From positions 1 through 50,389 of the forward strand of contig CAVTGO010000014.1 of the NCBI GenBank assembly GCA_963734275.1: 50,389 nt of DNA. Reading direction: 5' to 3'. Below the pieces are notes generated by a model. It saw only the letters and a program-made list of their open reading frames with translations. It searched no databases and was not told where the DNA came from. The position numbers and the translations under genes were made by a program. The DNA comes from CAVTGO01 sp963734275. Lineage in GTDB: Bacteria; Actinomycetota; UBA4738; HRBIN12. Below are positions 9,213 to 17,441 of the stretch, piece by piece. Position 1 is the first letter of the stretch. Each line of letters starts with the position of its first letter.

Positions 9213-10428
9213 GCGCTCTCCTTCGACGGGCGGAGCTGGCGCAGGTCGAACCCGGGATCGGCGAGCTGCGCGGGGTCGGGGTGCGCCTTCGCCTTGATCA
9301 GCGGCATCGAGCGCCGGACGTCGGACTTCCGGTTCATGCTGAACGTCGAGAGCAGCCGGCCGTCCTTCAGCAGGAACGCGGCGAAGCTCCGATCGTCGAC
9401 GCTGCCCCGGATCACCGTCTGCGTCCCACTCGCGCGCGTAGCCGGCCATCTGGATGTGCGCGTCGTACTGATCGGACCAGAACCAGTGCGCGTCGTCGAA
9501 GACGACGTTCGCCCCCAGGATGTTCCGCGCCACCGCCTCCCCCATCTTCACGGCGTTGTCGAAGTGCTCCACGCGCATCGGCCCGAACACGGGGTGGTCG
9601 TGATGCGCGACGTCGCCGATCGCCCACACGCCATCGGCCGCCGTGCGGAGCGTCGCGTCGACCGGGATCCCGTTGTCGACCAGCACGCCGTCGCCGGCCA
9701 CGTCGGTCACCGGCTCGACCCCCACGCCCACCACCGCGAAGTCGCCCTCGATCCGCCTGCCCTCCTTCGTCCTGAGCGACTCGAACCGCCCGTCGCCCTC
9801 GAACCGCTCGGCCGCGTCACGGAAGAACATCTCCACACCGTGGTCCGCGGTGCAGGGCCTCGATCGCGCTGCCGAGCTCGGGGCCGAGGACCCGCTCCAG
9901 GGGAGTCGCGGCGAACTCCACGACCGTTACGTCCAGGCCGAGCTGGCGGAGCGAGGCCGCCACCTCGGCGCCGATGAACCCCATGCCGACGAGCACGGCC
10001 TTGCGAGCATCCTGGCCGCCGCGCGGATCGCGTCACGAGTCGGGCGCGAACCGCAGGTCCAGGACGCCCGGCAGGTCCAGGCCCGGCCAGTCGAACCGTT
10101 TGTTCCTCGACCCGGTCGCGATCACGGCGTGGTCGAACGGGACGCGGTCACCGCCCTCGAGCTCGACCACGCGATCCGTGACGTTCACACGCTCGGCGCG
10201 CACACCGAAGCGCGCGTCGACCGCGTTCTCCCCGTACCACTCGGGTGGGCGGACGAACTGGTGGTCGGACTCGCCGCGCAGGTATTCCTTCGAGAGCGGC
10301 GGGCGCTCGTACGGCGCCATCGGCTCGTCGCCGATCAGGACGAGCTCGCCGTCGTAGCCCTGGTCCCGGAGCGACCCGGCGGCGGTGGCCCCGGCCTCGC
10401 CCGCCCCGACGACGGCGACGATCGTCAC
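9209..10428 (-). pseudogene. FAD/NAD-dependent ferredoxin-reductase-type oxidoreductase, multiply frameshifted
   Basis: The family (rhodocoxin/putidaredoxin-reductase-like) passes electrons from NAD(P)H through FAD to a ferredoxin. Visible parts are the FAD-binding VVGAGEAGATAAGSLRDQGY, PYERPPLSKEYLRG and VIATGSRNKR. In other frames come the NAD-binding VLVGMGFIGAEVAASLRQLG, then VLVDNGIPVDATLRT, VWAIGDVAHHDHPVFG and a C-terminal SFAAFLLKDGRLLSTFSMNR. At least four single-base shifts (near 10035, 10020, 9853 and 9425) break a gene of about 405 codons, while flanking genes are clean. It is either a decaying gene or a patch of poor sequence. The GTG at 10428 overlaps the Rieske gene stop. Confidence 0.85.
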
Positions 10429-10742
10429 TCGGCGTCCAGCAGCACCTGGAGCTCACCGTCCTGCTCGCGCACCTCGAAGACGCCGACCGGGTCGGCGGCG
10501 GGACCCTGCACGGCCTCGCCGGTCATCACGTCGAACTGGCTCCCGTGGCACGGGCACTCGACGATCGTGCCGTCCAGGTCGCCCTCGGCGAGCGAGCATT
10601 GCTGGTGGGTGCACACGTCGTCGAACGCATGGAGGTCGCCCTCGACGTTCGCGACCGCGATCTGGCGCTCGGCCACGCCGAACGAGTTGAGCTCACCCTC
10701 GGGGACCTCGCCGGCCGCACCGACCTTCACCCACTCCGCCAT
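10425..10742 (-). CDS. Rieske-type [2Fe-2S] ferredoxin
   Basis: 105 residues holding a complete Rieske cluster site: CTHQQCSL (Cys-x-His) and CPCHGSQFD (Cys-x-x-His, read as ECPCHGS). It is a soluble electron carrier of the dioxygenase-ferredoxin (BphF/NirD-like) type, with no signal or membrane anchor. GTGA overlap with the downstream reductase gene makes the pair a two-component electron chain from NAD(P)H to an oxygenase or another acceptor. No oxygenase gene is present in the window. The short gap to the MFS gene (57 bases) holds nothing recognised. Confidence 0.92.
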   Translation of the reverse strand: MAEWVKVGAAGEVPEGELNSFGVAERQIAVANVEGDLHAFDDVCTHQQCSLAEGDLDGTIVECPCHGSQFDVMTGEAVQGPAADPVGVFEVREQDGELQVLLDAE

Positions 10743-10799
10743 GCCCCGCTCCTCCTTCCTCGATGGCCGGCCGCGATGACCGGTACGTCCCGCGTCAGT

Positions 10800-12056
10800 C
10801 TAGGCTCGGCGGCGGGCGACGATATCGGGGGTCAGGTAGCCGACCCCGGCGATCAGGTAGAGGCCCGCCAGGATCAAGAAACCGCCGCGGAAGTCGATCG
10901 GCAGCATCGCGGGGATCAGGGCGCCGGCGACCCACGCGAGCTGGAAGATCACCTCGTACCGGACGAACACCCGTCCGTGCGCGCCGCCGGGGGCGAGGCG
11001 CTGCATCAGGCTCTGGAACGCCAACCGTCCGAGCTCGGCCGAGGCGCCGACGACCAGACCGAACACGACGAGGACCGGCAGCGAGAACGCGGCGAACGCG
11101 AGCACGGCGCCGATCCCCGCGCCGATCAGGCAGCCGATGACCACGGCCTCCTCGCGCAACGACGACGGCAGCCGCGGCGCGATCAGGTCGCCGAGGAACC
11201 CGCCCGCCGTCCCCGCGGCCGCGAGGACCCCGAACCACCACGTCGGCTCGCCACTCCGCCGCAAGGCGAACGCGAGGGCGAACAGCAGGAACCCGCTGGC
11301 CGCGCGCAATCCGGCGGCGCCGATCGCGGGCGCGGTGAGCGCGGAGATCGAGCCGGTCCGGGACACCTCCGCCTCCCCGCCTCGCACCGAGGCCTGCGGG
11401 AGCCGCAGGTTGAGCATCGCCGCGATGCTGAACACGACCGCTGCCCCGTACAGGACCGCCTGAGCGTCCCCGAGCTCGAGGAGCCACAGGCCGGGCCCGG
11501 CCGCGAGGACGGCTCCGCCCACGCCGATCCGTCCGAGCCGCGCGTTGGCGCGAACGAGCCCCTCGTTCGGGCCCGCGTAGGCCATCGCGAGTCCGTTCTT
11601 CGTGATCGCGTGGACCTTCGACAGGACCAGCAGCAGGAACGCGGCCGGGAACAGGAACAGTGTGTCGAACCTCGGCGCCGCGAGCACGCAGACGACGACG
11701 CGGCCGAGCGCCGCCCCGAACGAGATCGCGCGCCTCGGCCCCGCGCGGTCGAGCAGCGGCACGAGCACGGGAGCGGCCACCGCGAGCGGGGCCATCGTGA
11801 GCAACAGGTAGGCCGCCACCTTCACCTGTGCTTCACCGACCGGCAGCTCGAAGAAGACGGACCCCGCGAGCGCGATCGCGACCATCGTGTCGCCGGCCAC
11901 GCTCCCGAGGTGCGCGAGGCCGAACGTGTCGAGGGGATCCTGCGAGCGCCACATCCGGCCGATCGGCCGGAAGACGGCCTCGACCAGGCCGACGAGCCCG
12001 AGCAGGATGAGCTGCCACCAGGGGTACCGCTTCGGCCGGGTGTGGTCGACCCTCAC
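10800..12056 (-). CDS. Major facilitator superfamily transporter
   Basis: 418 residues with about twelve hydrophobic segments and a basic loop at VLVPLLDRAGPRRAIS after TM2, the MFS loop 2-3 position. A central cytoplasmic loop (RLPQASVRGGEAEVSRTG) separates the halves. The N-terminus has a cytoplasmic stretch before the first segment. It resembles efflux-type MFS proteins of actinobacteria; the substrate is unknown. The GTG start lies 13 bases after gatB ends, so it is probably co-transcribed with gatB. Confidence 0.82.
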   Translation of the reverse strand: MRVDHTRPKRYPWWQLILLGLVGLVEAVFRPIGRMWRSQDPLDTFGLAHLGSVAGDTMVAIALAGSVFFELPVGEAQVKVAAYLLLTMAPLAVAAPVLVPLLDRAGPRRAISFGAALGRVVVCVLAAPRFDTLFLFPAAFLLLVLSKVHAITKNGLAMAYAGPNEGLVRANARLGRIGVGGAVLAAGPGLWLLELGDAQAVLYGAAVVFSIAAMLNLRLPQASVRGGEAEVSRTGSISALTAPAIGAAGLRAASGFLLFALAFALRRSGEPTWWFGVLAAAGTAGGFLGDLIAPRLPSSLREEAVVIGCLIGAGIGAVLAFAAFSLPVLVVFGLVVGASAELGRLAFQSLMQRLAPGGAHGRVFVRYEVIFQLAWVAGALIPAMLPIDFRGGFLILAGLYLIAGVGYLTPDIVARRRA

Positions 12057-12069
12057 CCGCGGGCCCGGC

Positions 12070-13527
12070 TCAGGACCCCGCGAGGCGCTTGCGGAGCAGC
12101 TCGTTCACGGCCTTGGGATCGGCCGAACCCCGCGACTTCTTCATGACCTGGCCCACGATCGCGTTCAGCGCGCCGTCCTTGCCGGCGCGGAACTGCTCGA
12201 CGGGACCGGGGTTCTCGGCGATCGCCTCGTCGACCCACGCCTCGAGCTGCCCGGTGTCGGTGACCTGCGTGAGTCCCCGCTCGTGCAGGATCGTCTCGGC
12301 CGGCGCGCCCGTGTCGAAGGCCTCCTCCAGGACCTGCTTCGCTCCGGTGGCGCTGATCGATCCCGAGGCCACGAGTCGCACGAGGTCCGCCACGTGGCCG
12401 GGCGTGATCTTCGCGTCGGGGAGCTCCACCTTGGCCTTGTTCAGCAGCCCGGCGAGGTCCTGGGTGATCCAGTGCGCCGCGGAGCCCGGCTCCGCCCCGA
12501 GCCCAACCGACTCCTCGAAGAACGCTGCCGTCGCCACCGAGCCGGCGAGGATCCGCGTCTGCTCCGGGTTCAGCCCGAAGGACTCCGCGTAGCGCGTCCG
12601 GCGGGCGGCGGGAAGCTCTGGAAGCGTCGAGCCGATCGCGGTCACCCAGTCATCGGCGGGCTCCAGGGGCGGCAGGTCGGGCTCGGGGAAGTAGCGGTAG
12701 TCGAACGCCTCCTCCTTCGAGCGCAACGTGTGCGTGGTGCCCGTGCTCTCGTCGAAGTGGCGGGTCTCCTGCACCACGGGCTCTCCCGCCTCGAGGAGCG
12801 CCCGCTGGCGTCCCTCCTCGTGGCGTACGGCGCGCTCGAGCGAACGGATGGAGTTCAGGTTCTTGATCTCCACGCGCGTGCCGTACGTCGTCTCGCCGGA
12901 CCGGCGCGTCGAGACGTTCGCGTCGCAGCGGAGCGAGCCCTCCTCCATCCGTACGTCGGAGACGTCGAGCGCCTCGAGCGTGGCGCGGAGCTCCGTCAGG
13001 TACGCACGGGCCTCCTCGGCCGTGCGGATGTCGGGCTCGGAGACCACCTCGACGAGCGGCACGCCGGCCCGGTTGTAGTCGACGAGGGCGTAGTCGGCGC
13101 GACCGATCCGTCCCGTGGTCCCGGCGTGGGTGGTCTTGCCCGTGTCCTCCTCCATGTGGACGCGCGTGATGCCGATCCGGCGGCGCTCGCCGCCCGGGTC
13201 GATCTCCAGGGAGCCGCCGACGCAGACGGGCAGGTCGTACTGGCTGATCTGGTAATCCTTCGGCATGTCCGGGTAGAAGTAGTTCTTGCGGTGGAACAGC
13301 GAGTCCGGCGCGATCTGGGAGTCCAGGGCGAGGCCGATCCGCACGATGTACTCGATCGCCGTCTCGTTGGGAACGGGGAGCGAGCCGGGGAGCCCCAGGC
13401 ACACGGGGCAGACGTTCGAGTTGGGCGGTGCACCGAACTCGTTGCGGCACCCGCAGAACATCTTCGTGCGGGTGGAGAGCTCGACGTGGCACTCCAGCCC
13501 GATGACGGACCCGTAGCCCTCGGCCAT
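12070..13527 (-). CDS. gatB: Asp/Glu-tRNA(Asn/Gln) amidotransferase subunit B
   Basis: 485 residues, full length. GatB binds the misacylated Glu-tRNAGln or Asp-tRNAAsn and activates the carboxyl for amidation with ammonia delivered by GatA. The sequence shows VIGLECHVELST, the zinc site CGCRNEF with CPVCLGLPG, HRKNYFYPDMPKDYQISQYD, and EEGSLRCDANVS. The C-terminal helical and YqeY-like tail contains GQVMKKSRGSADPKAVNELL. ATG at 13527. In most genomes gatB directly follows gatCA; here an inverted EamA gene lies between them. Confidence 0.97.
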   Translation of the reverse strand: MAEGYGSVIGLECHVELSTRTKMFCGCRNEFGAPPNSNVCPVCLGLPGSLPVPNETAIEYIVRIGLALDSQIAPDSLFHRKNYFYPDMPKDYQISQYDLPVCVGGSLEIDPGGERRRIGITRVHMEEDTGKTTHAGTTGRIGRADYALVDYNRAGVPLVEVVSEPDIRTAEEARAYLTELRATLEALDVSDVRMEEGSLRCDANVSTRRSGETTYGTRVEIKNLNSIRSLERAVRHEEGRQRALLEAGEPVVQETRHFDESTGTTHTLRSKEEAFDYRYFPEPDLPPLEPADDWVTAIGSTLPELPAARRTRYAESFGLNPEQTRILAGSVATAAFFEESVGLGAEPGSAAHWITQDLAGLLNKAKVELPDAKITPGHVADLVRLVASGSISATGAKQVLEEAFDTGAPAETILHERGLTQVTDTGQLEAWVDEAIAENPGPVEQFRAGKDGALNAIVGQVMKKSRGSADPKAVNELLRKRLAGS

Positions 13528-13693
13528 GGCGCGGCTAGCCTACCGGACCGGTCTGTCGCGACCGGCCGCGGCATCTCACGGCTCGGCGGCTGCTCGCGTT
13601 GTTCATCGCGTGGACGTCGTCCCGTCCGAGTGGTAACCGCCAAAGGGCGGAAAGCTAGTGACGTCCAAAGGCGCTCGGCCGTATCGTGAGCGG

Positions 13694-14671
13694 ATGACGC
13701 GGTCCGAGCAGCCCGCGCGGAACGCGGCCGGAGCCTCCCCCGCGACGGTATGGGCGGCGCTCGGCGCCGTCTATCTGATCTGGGGCACCACGTACCTCGC
13801 CATCCGCGTCTCGAACGAGACGCTGCCCCCGCTGATGGCAGCCGGCGTCCGGTTCATGATCGCGGGCGGCGCCTTGTATCTGTGGTCGGTGCGCCGCGGC
13901 GACGTGGCGGGCGACCGCCCGACCCGCGAGAACTGGAAGGCGGCGGCGATCGTGGGCGTCGCGCTCGTCGCCGGCGGCAACGGACTGGTGGTCCTGGCCG
14001 AGAGGACCGTGCCGTCGGGGATCATGTCGCTGATCATCGCGCTGGTCCCGCTGTGGATGGCACTGGCCGACCGCCTGCTGCTCCATCACCGCGTCGGCGG
14101 GCTGACGACACTCGGGCTGGTGCTCGGGTTCGGTGGGGCGGCGCTCCTGATCGGCGGGACCGCGTTCGACGCGAGCGCGCCGCTGTCGGGGATGCTCGTC
14201 GGCGTCGTGGCGAGCCTCAGCTGGACGAGCGGCTCGCTCTACTCGCGGAGCGCGCCCCTGCCGAGCCGGCCCCTCGTCGGTGCGGGGATGGAGATGCTCG
14301 TCGGCGGCGCGGTGCTCGTCGTGGCGGGGATGCTCCGGGGCGAGATCTCGCTGCTTCGCCTCGACGACTTCTCGTTCGAGTCGTTGGTCGCCCTCCTGTA
14401 CCTGATCACGATCGGGTCGTGGGTCGGCTACACCTCCTACGTGTGGCTCCTGCGTAACGCACGGACCTCGCTCGTGTCCACGTACGCGTACGTGAACCCG
14501 CTGGTCGCCGTGTTCCTCGGATGGCTGATCCTGGACGAGGTGATCACCGTCCGCACGATCGCGGCGGGAGCGGTGGTCCTCCTCGGCGTGGCGATCATCA
14601 TCTCGCGTGGAGGGCCCACGCGGACCCCGGAGGAGACGGCGGACAACGAGGGAGAGGCCGCGGCCGCCTGA
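13694..14671 (+). CDS. EamA-family (DMT superfamily) exporter
   Basis: About 325 residues with ten hydrophobic segments in two EamA repeats. The first opens AALGAVYLIWGTTYLAIRVS and contains VRFMIAGGALYLWS. The second includes YVWLLRNARTSLVSTYAYVN and PLVAVFLGWLILDE, a strong DMT match. Relatives export amino acids or metabolites. The ATG at 13694 follows GTGAGCGG; an in-frame GTG at 13658 is an alternative. It is transcribed against its neighbours, its stop lies 2 bases from the gatA stop, and it separates gatA from gatB. Confidence 0.92.
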   Translation: MTRSEQPARNAAGASPATVWAALGAVYLIWGTTYLAIRVSNETLPPLMAAGVRFMIAGGALYLWSVRRGDVAGDRPTRENWKAAAIVGVALVAGGNGLVVLAERTVPSGIMSLIIALVPLWMALADRLLLHHRVGGLTTLGLVLGFGGAALLIGGTAFDASAPLSGMLVGVVASLSWTSGSLYSRSAPLPSRPLVGAGMEMLVGGAVLVVAGMLRGEISLLRLDDFSFESLVALLYLITIGSWVGYTSYVWLLRNARTSLVSTYAYVNPLVAVFLGWLILDEVITVRTIAAGAVVLLGVAIIISRGGPTRTPEETADNEGEAAAA

Positions 14672-14673
14672 GC

Positions 14674-16143
14674 CTACGCCGCTCCGGTGAGGAGCGGCGG
14701 CCGTGCGTCGAACCGGGTCGCCTGTTCGAGCGTGTGCGCGGCGCGCAGAAGCCTGGACTCCTCGAGCACCGGCGCGGTGAGCTGCACGCCCACCGGGAGC
14801 CCGGCCTCGTCGAGGCCGCCCGGGATCGACACCGCCGGCATGCCCGACAGGTTCGCCGGGATCGTGAACACGTCCGACAGGTACATCGCGAGCGGGTCGT
14901 CCGTCCGCTCGCCGATCCGGAAAGCCGTCGTGGGCGAGGTCGGCGAGATCAGCACGTCGAACGACGCGAACGCGCGCTCGTAGTCGCGGATGATCAGCGT
15001 GCGCACCTTCTGCGCCTGGCCGTAGTAGGCCTCGTAGTAGCCGGCCGAGAGCGCATACGTCCCGAGCATGATCCGGCGCTTGACCTCCGCCCCGAATCCG
15101 GCGCCGCGCGTCTTGGTCATCATCTCGACCGAGTCGTCGCCGTCGACGCGCAGACCGTAGCGGACGCCGTCGTAGCGCGCGAGGTTGGACGACGCCTCCG
15201 AGGGCGCGATCAGGTAGTAGGCCGAGAGCGCATAGTCCGTGTGCGGCAGGGACACCTCGCCCACCTCGGCGCCGAGCTCCGCCAGCCGGTCCACCGCCGC
15301 CCGTACCGAGGAACGGACGCCGGGCTCGACGCCCTCGCCGAACGCCTCGGTGACCACGCCGACGCGCAGCCCGCCGACGCCGTCCTCGAGCCCCTCCGCG
15401 TAGTCCCGCCGCGGCGTGTCGAGGCACGTCGCGTCCATCGGGTCGCCCCCCGCCACGCACGAGAGCAGGACGGCGGCGTCGCGCACGCTCCGCGTGAACG
15501 TCCCCACCGTGTCGAGCGACGAAGCGAACGCGATCAGGCCGTAGCGGCTGATCAGGCCGTAGGTCGGCTTCAGCCCGACCACGCCGCACAGCGCGGCGGG
15601 CTGACGCACCGAACCCCCGGTGTCGGTGCCGAGCGCCCACACCGCCTCGCCCGCCGCCACCGCGGCGGCGCTCCCGCCGCTCGAGCCGCCGGGCACGCGC
15701 TCGAGATCCCACGGGTTGCGCACGGGCCCGAACGCCGAGTTCTCGTTCGAGGAGCCCATCGCGAACTCGTCGCAATTGGTCTTGCCGAGCAGCACCGAGC
15801 CGTCCGCCGACAGGCGTTGCCAGGCGGTGCAGTCGTACGGCGGGACGTAGGTCTCGAGGATCTTCGAGCCGCACGTCGTCGTGACCCCACGTGTCGACAG
15901 CACGTCCTTCAGCGCGAGCGGGATCCCGGTCACGGCCGGCGCGTCGCCGGCGCGGATCCGGCGGTCCGCCTCGGCCGCCAGGGTCACCGAGAGCTCCTCG
16001 GTCGTCGCGAGGAAGGCGTGGAGCCGGTCGTCCACCTCGGCGATCCTGGACCGGGAGGATGCGAGGATGTCGGCGCTCGAGATGTCGCCCGCCCGCAGGC
16101 GCTCCCCGAGCTCCGTCGCCGTCAGGTCGCAGGGCTCGGTCAC
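14674..16143 (-). CDS. gatA: Asp/Glu-tRNA(Asn/Gln) amidotransferase subunit A
   Basis: 489 residues. This amidase-signature enzyme releases ammonia from glutamine and passes it to GatB. The Ser-cisSer-Lys triad is visible: Lys in GIPLALKDVLST, and the serines in VPGGSSGGSAAAVA and TDTGGSVRQPAAL. The Glu/Asn-binding stretch NCDEFAMGSSNENSAFGP is also present. The GTG start overlaps the gatC stop (GTGA), giving tight translational coupling. The stop is 2 bases from the convergent EamA stop. Confidence 0.97.
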   Translation of the reverse strand: MTEPCDLTATELGERLRAGDISSADILASSRSRIAEVDDRLHAFLATTEELSVTLAAEADRRIRAGDAPAVTGIPLALKDVLSTRGVTTTCGSKILETYVPPYDCTAWQRLSADGSVLLGKTNCDEFAMGSSNENSAFGPVRNPWDLERVPGGSSGGSAAAVAAGEAVWALGTDTGGSVRQPAALCGVVGLKPTYGLISRYGLIAFASSLDTVGTFTRSVRDAAVLLSCVAGGDPMDATCLDTPRRDYAEGLEDGVGGLRVGVVTEAFGEGVEPGVRSSVRAAVDRLAELGAEVGEVSLPHTDYALSAYYLIAPSEASSNLARYDGVRYGLRVDGDDSVEMMTKTRGAGFGAEVKRRIMLGTYALSAGYYEAYYGQAQKVRTLIIRDYERAFASFDVLISPTSPTTAFRIGERTDDPLAMYLSDVFTIPANLSGMPAVSIPGGLDEAGLPVGVQLTAPVLEESRLLRAAHTLEQATRFDARPPLLTGAA

Positions 16144-16430
16144 TCGACCTCGACGATCCGCGGGACCTTGAAGCGATCGCCCTCGGCCTCGGGTGCGTTG
16201 GCGAGGACCTCCTCCACGGGCAGGGACGGCGTGATCTCGTCGGGCCGCATCACGTTCGAACGCGGGATCGCGTAGGCGGTCGGCGGCACGTCGGCCGCAG
16301 CCACCTCGCCGACCTTCGCGGCGTGCTCGAGGATCACGCCGAGCTGCTCCCGCAGCCGCGCCTTCTCCTCCTCCGTCAGCTCGAGGCGGGCGAGGCGCGC
16401 GACGTGCTCGATATCGATCTCGACCGGCAT
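16140..16430 (-). CDS. gatC: Asp/Glu-tRNA(Asn/Gln) amidotransferase subunit C
   Basis: 96 residues, the normal GatC length. GatC wraps around and stabilises the GatA-GatB interface. Family features are IEHVARLARLELTEEEK near the N-terminus, and NVMRPDEITPSLP and the FKVPRIVE ending at the C-terminus. The ATG lies 40 bases downstream of folD on the same strand. Confidence 0.95.
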   Translation of the reverse strand: MPVEIDIEHVARLARLELTEEEKARLREQLGVILEHAAKVGEVAAADVPPTAYAIPRSNVMRPDEITPSLPVEEVLANAPEAEGDRFKVPRIVEVE

Positions 16431-16470
16431 GGCGGGCCAGTCTATCGACGTGCGCCGCGGCGGTGCCCGC

Positions 16471-17385
16471 TCAGCGGAACAGGCCGAATCGCGGCTCCAC
16501 CTGGCGCGAGATCGCCGCTCCCATCAGCGCGTTGCCGACGAGCCAGACGTCGGTGACGGGCCCGACGCCGCCAGGCACCGGCGTGATCGCCTCCGCCTTG
16601 GCGGCCACGCTCTCGAAGTCGAGGTCGCCCGCCATCCGGGTCTTCCCCGTCGCCTCATCCTTCAGGAAGTGGATCCCCACGTCCACGGCCACGACCCCGT
16701 CCGCCACCATGTCGCCGTCCACGAGCCCCCGTCGGCCGGCGGCCACGATCAGGATGTCGGCCTGGCGCGTGAAGGCGCCCAGATCCCGCGTGTGACTGTG
16801 GCACGTGACCACCGTTGCGTTGCGCTGGAGCCCCAGCATCTGCGCCGGCTTGCCAACGCTGTTCGAGCGGCCAACCACGACGAGCGTGCGGCCCTCGTAG
16901 AAGTCCTCGTGCCCTCGGCCGGTGGAGTCCGCATACGCGTCCAGGAGGTAGAAGCAGGACGCCGGCGTCGAGGGAAGGAACCGTGGCCGGCCCTGCGCGA
17001 GCAGCCCGGCGTTCAGCGGGTGAACGGCCTCGATGTCCTTCAGCGGATCCACCGCGCTGTTCATCTCGGCCTCGGGGATGTGTGAAGGGAGCGGATGCAG
17101 GACGAGGATCCCGGTGATCCGGGGGTCGGCGTTCAGCTTGCCGAGCGTCGCGATCACGTCGGCGAGCTCGATGTCGGAGGGCAGGCGCTCGCACACGTAG
17201 CGGTATTCGAGGCTCTCGGCCAGGCGCCGGACGTGCTTCTCGTACGCCTCGGCGTCGAACGACTCGCCGATCAGGACCGTGGCGAGTCCCGGCCTCACCT
17301 CGGACAGCCGGAGCACCTTCAGCTCCTCGGCGATGCCGGATCGCAATCGCTCCGCGATCGCGGTGCCGTCGATGATGTGCGCCAC
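16471..17385 (-). CDS. FolD-family protein with substituted cyclohydrolase residues
   Basis: About 304 residues. FolD normally converts 5,10-methylene-THF to methenyl-THF (NADP-dependent) and then to 10-formyl-THF. The NADP fold is well kept: VVVGRSNSVGKPAQML, and ITPVPGGVGPVTDVWLVGN at the C-terminus. The substrate end differs. The YxxxK motif holding the catalytic Lys reads YEKHV (Tyr48, Val52). The GILVQLPLP loop reads GILVLHPLP (Leu96 for Gln), and KDVDG reads KDIEA. The gene is intact, so this is not a frameshift effect. The GTG at 17385 follows GGAGGGAG; the open frame extends to 17424. It may be dehydrogenase-only or act on another pterin or substrate. Confidence 0.85.
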   Translation of the reverse strand: MAHIIDGTAIAERLRSGIAEELKVLRLSEVRPGLATVLIGESFDAEAYEKHVRRLAESLEYRYVCERLPSDIELADVIATLGKLNADPRITGILVLHPLPSHIPEAEMNSAVDPLKDIEAVHPLNAGLLAQGRPRFLPSTPASCFYLLDAYADSTGRGHEDFYEGRTLVVVGRSNSVGKPAQMLGLQRNATVVTCHSHTRDLGAFTRQADILIVAAGRRGLVDGDMVADGVVAVDVGIHFLKDEATGKTRMAGDLDFESVAAKAEAITPVPGGVGPVTDVWLVGNALMGAAISRQVEPRFGLFR

Positions 17386-17441
17386 GTGCCGGCTCCCTCC
17401 CAGGTCTGCGGCATCCTGCCACACGCCGCGGTGAGCGGGTG

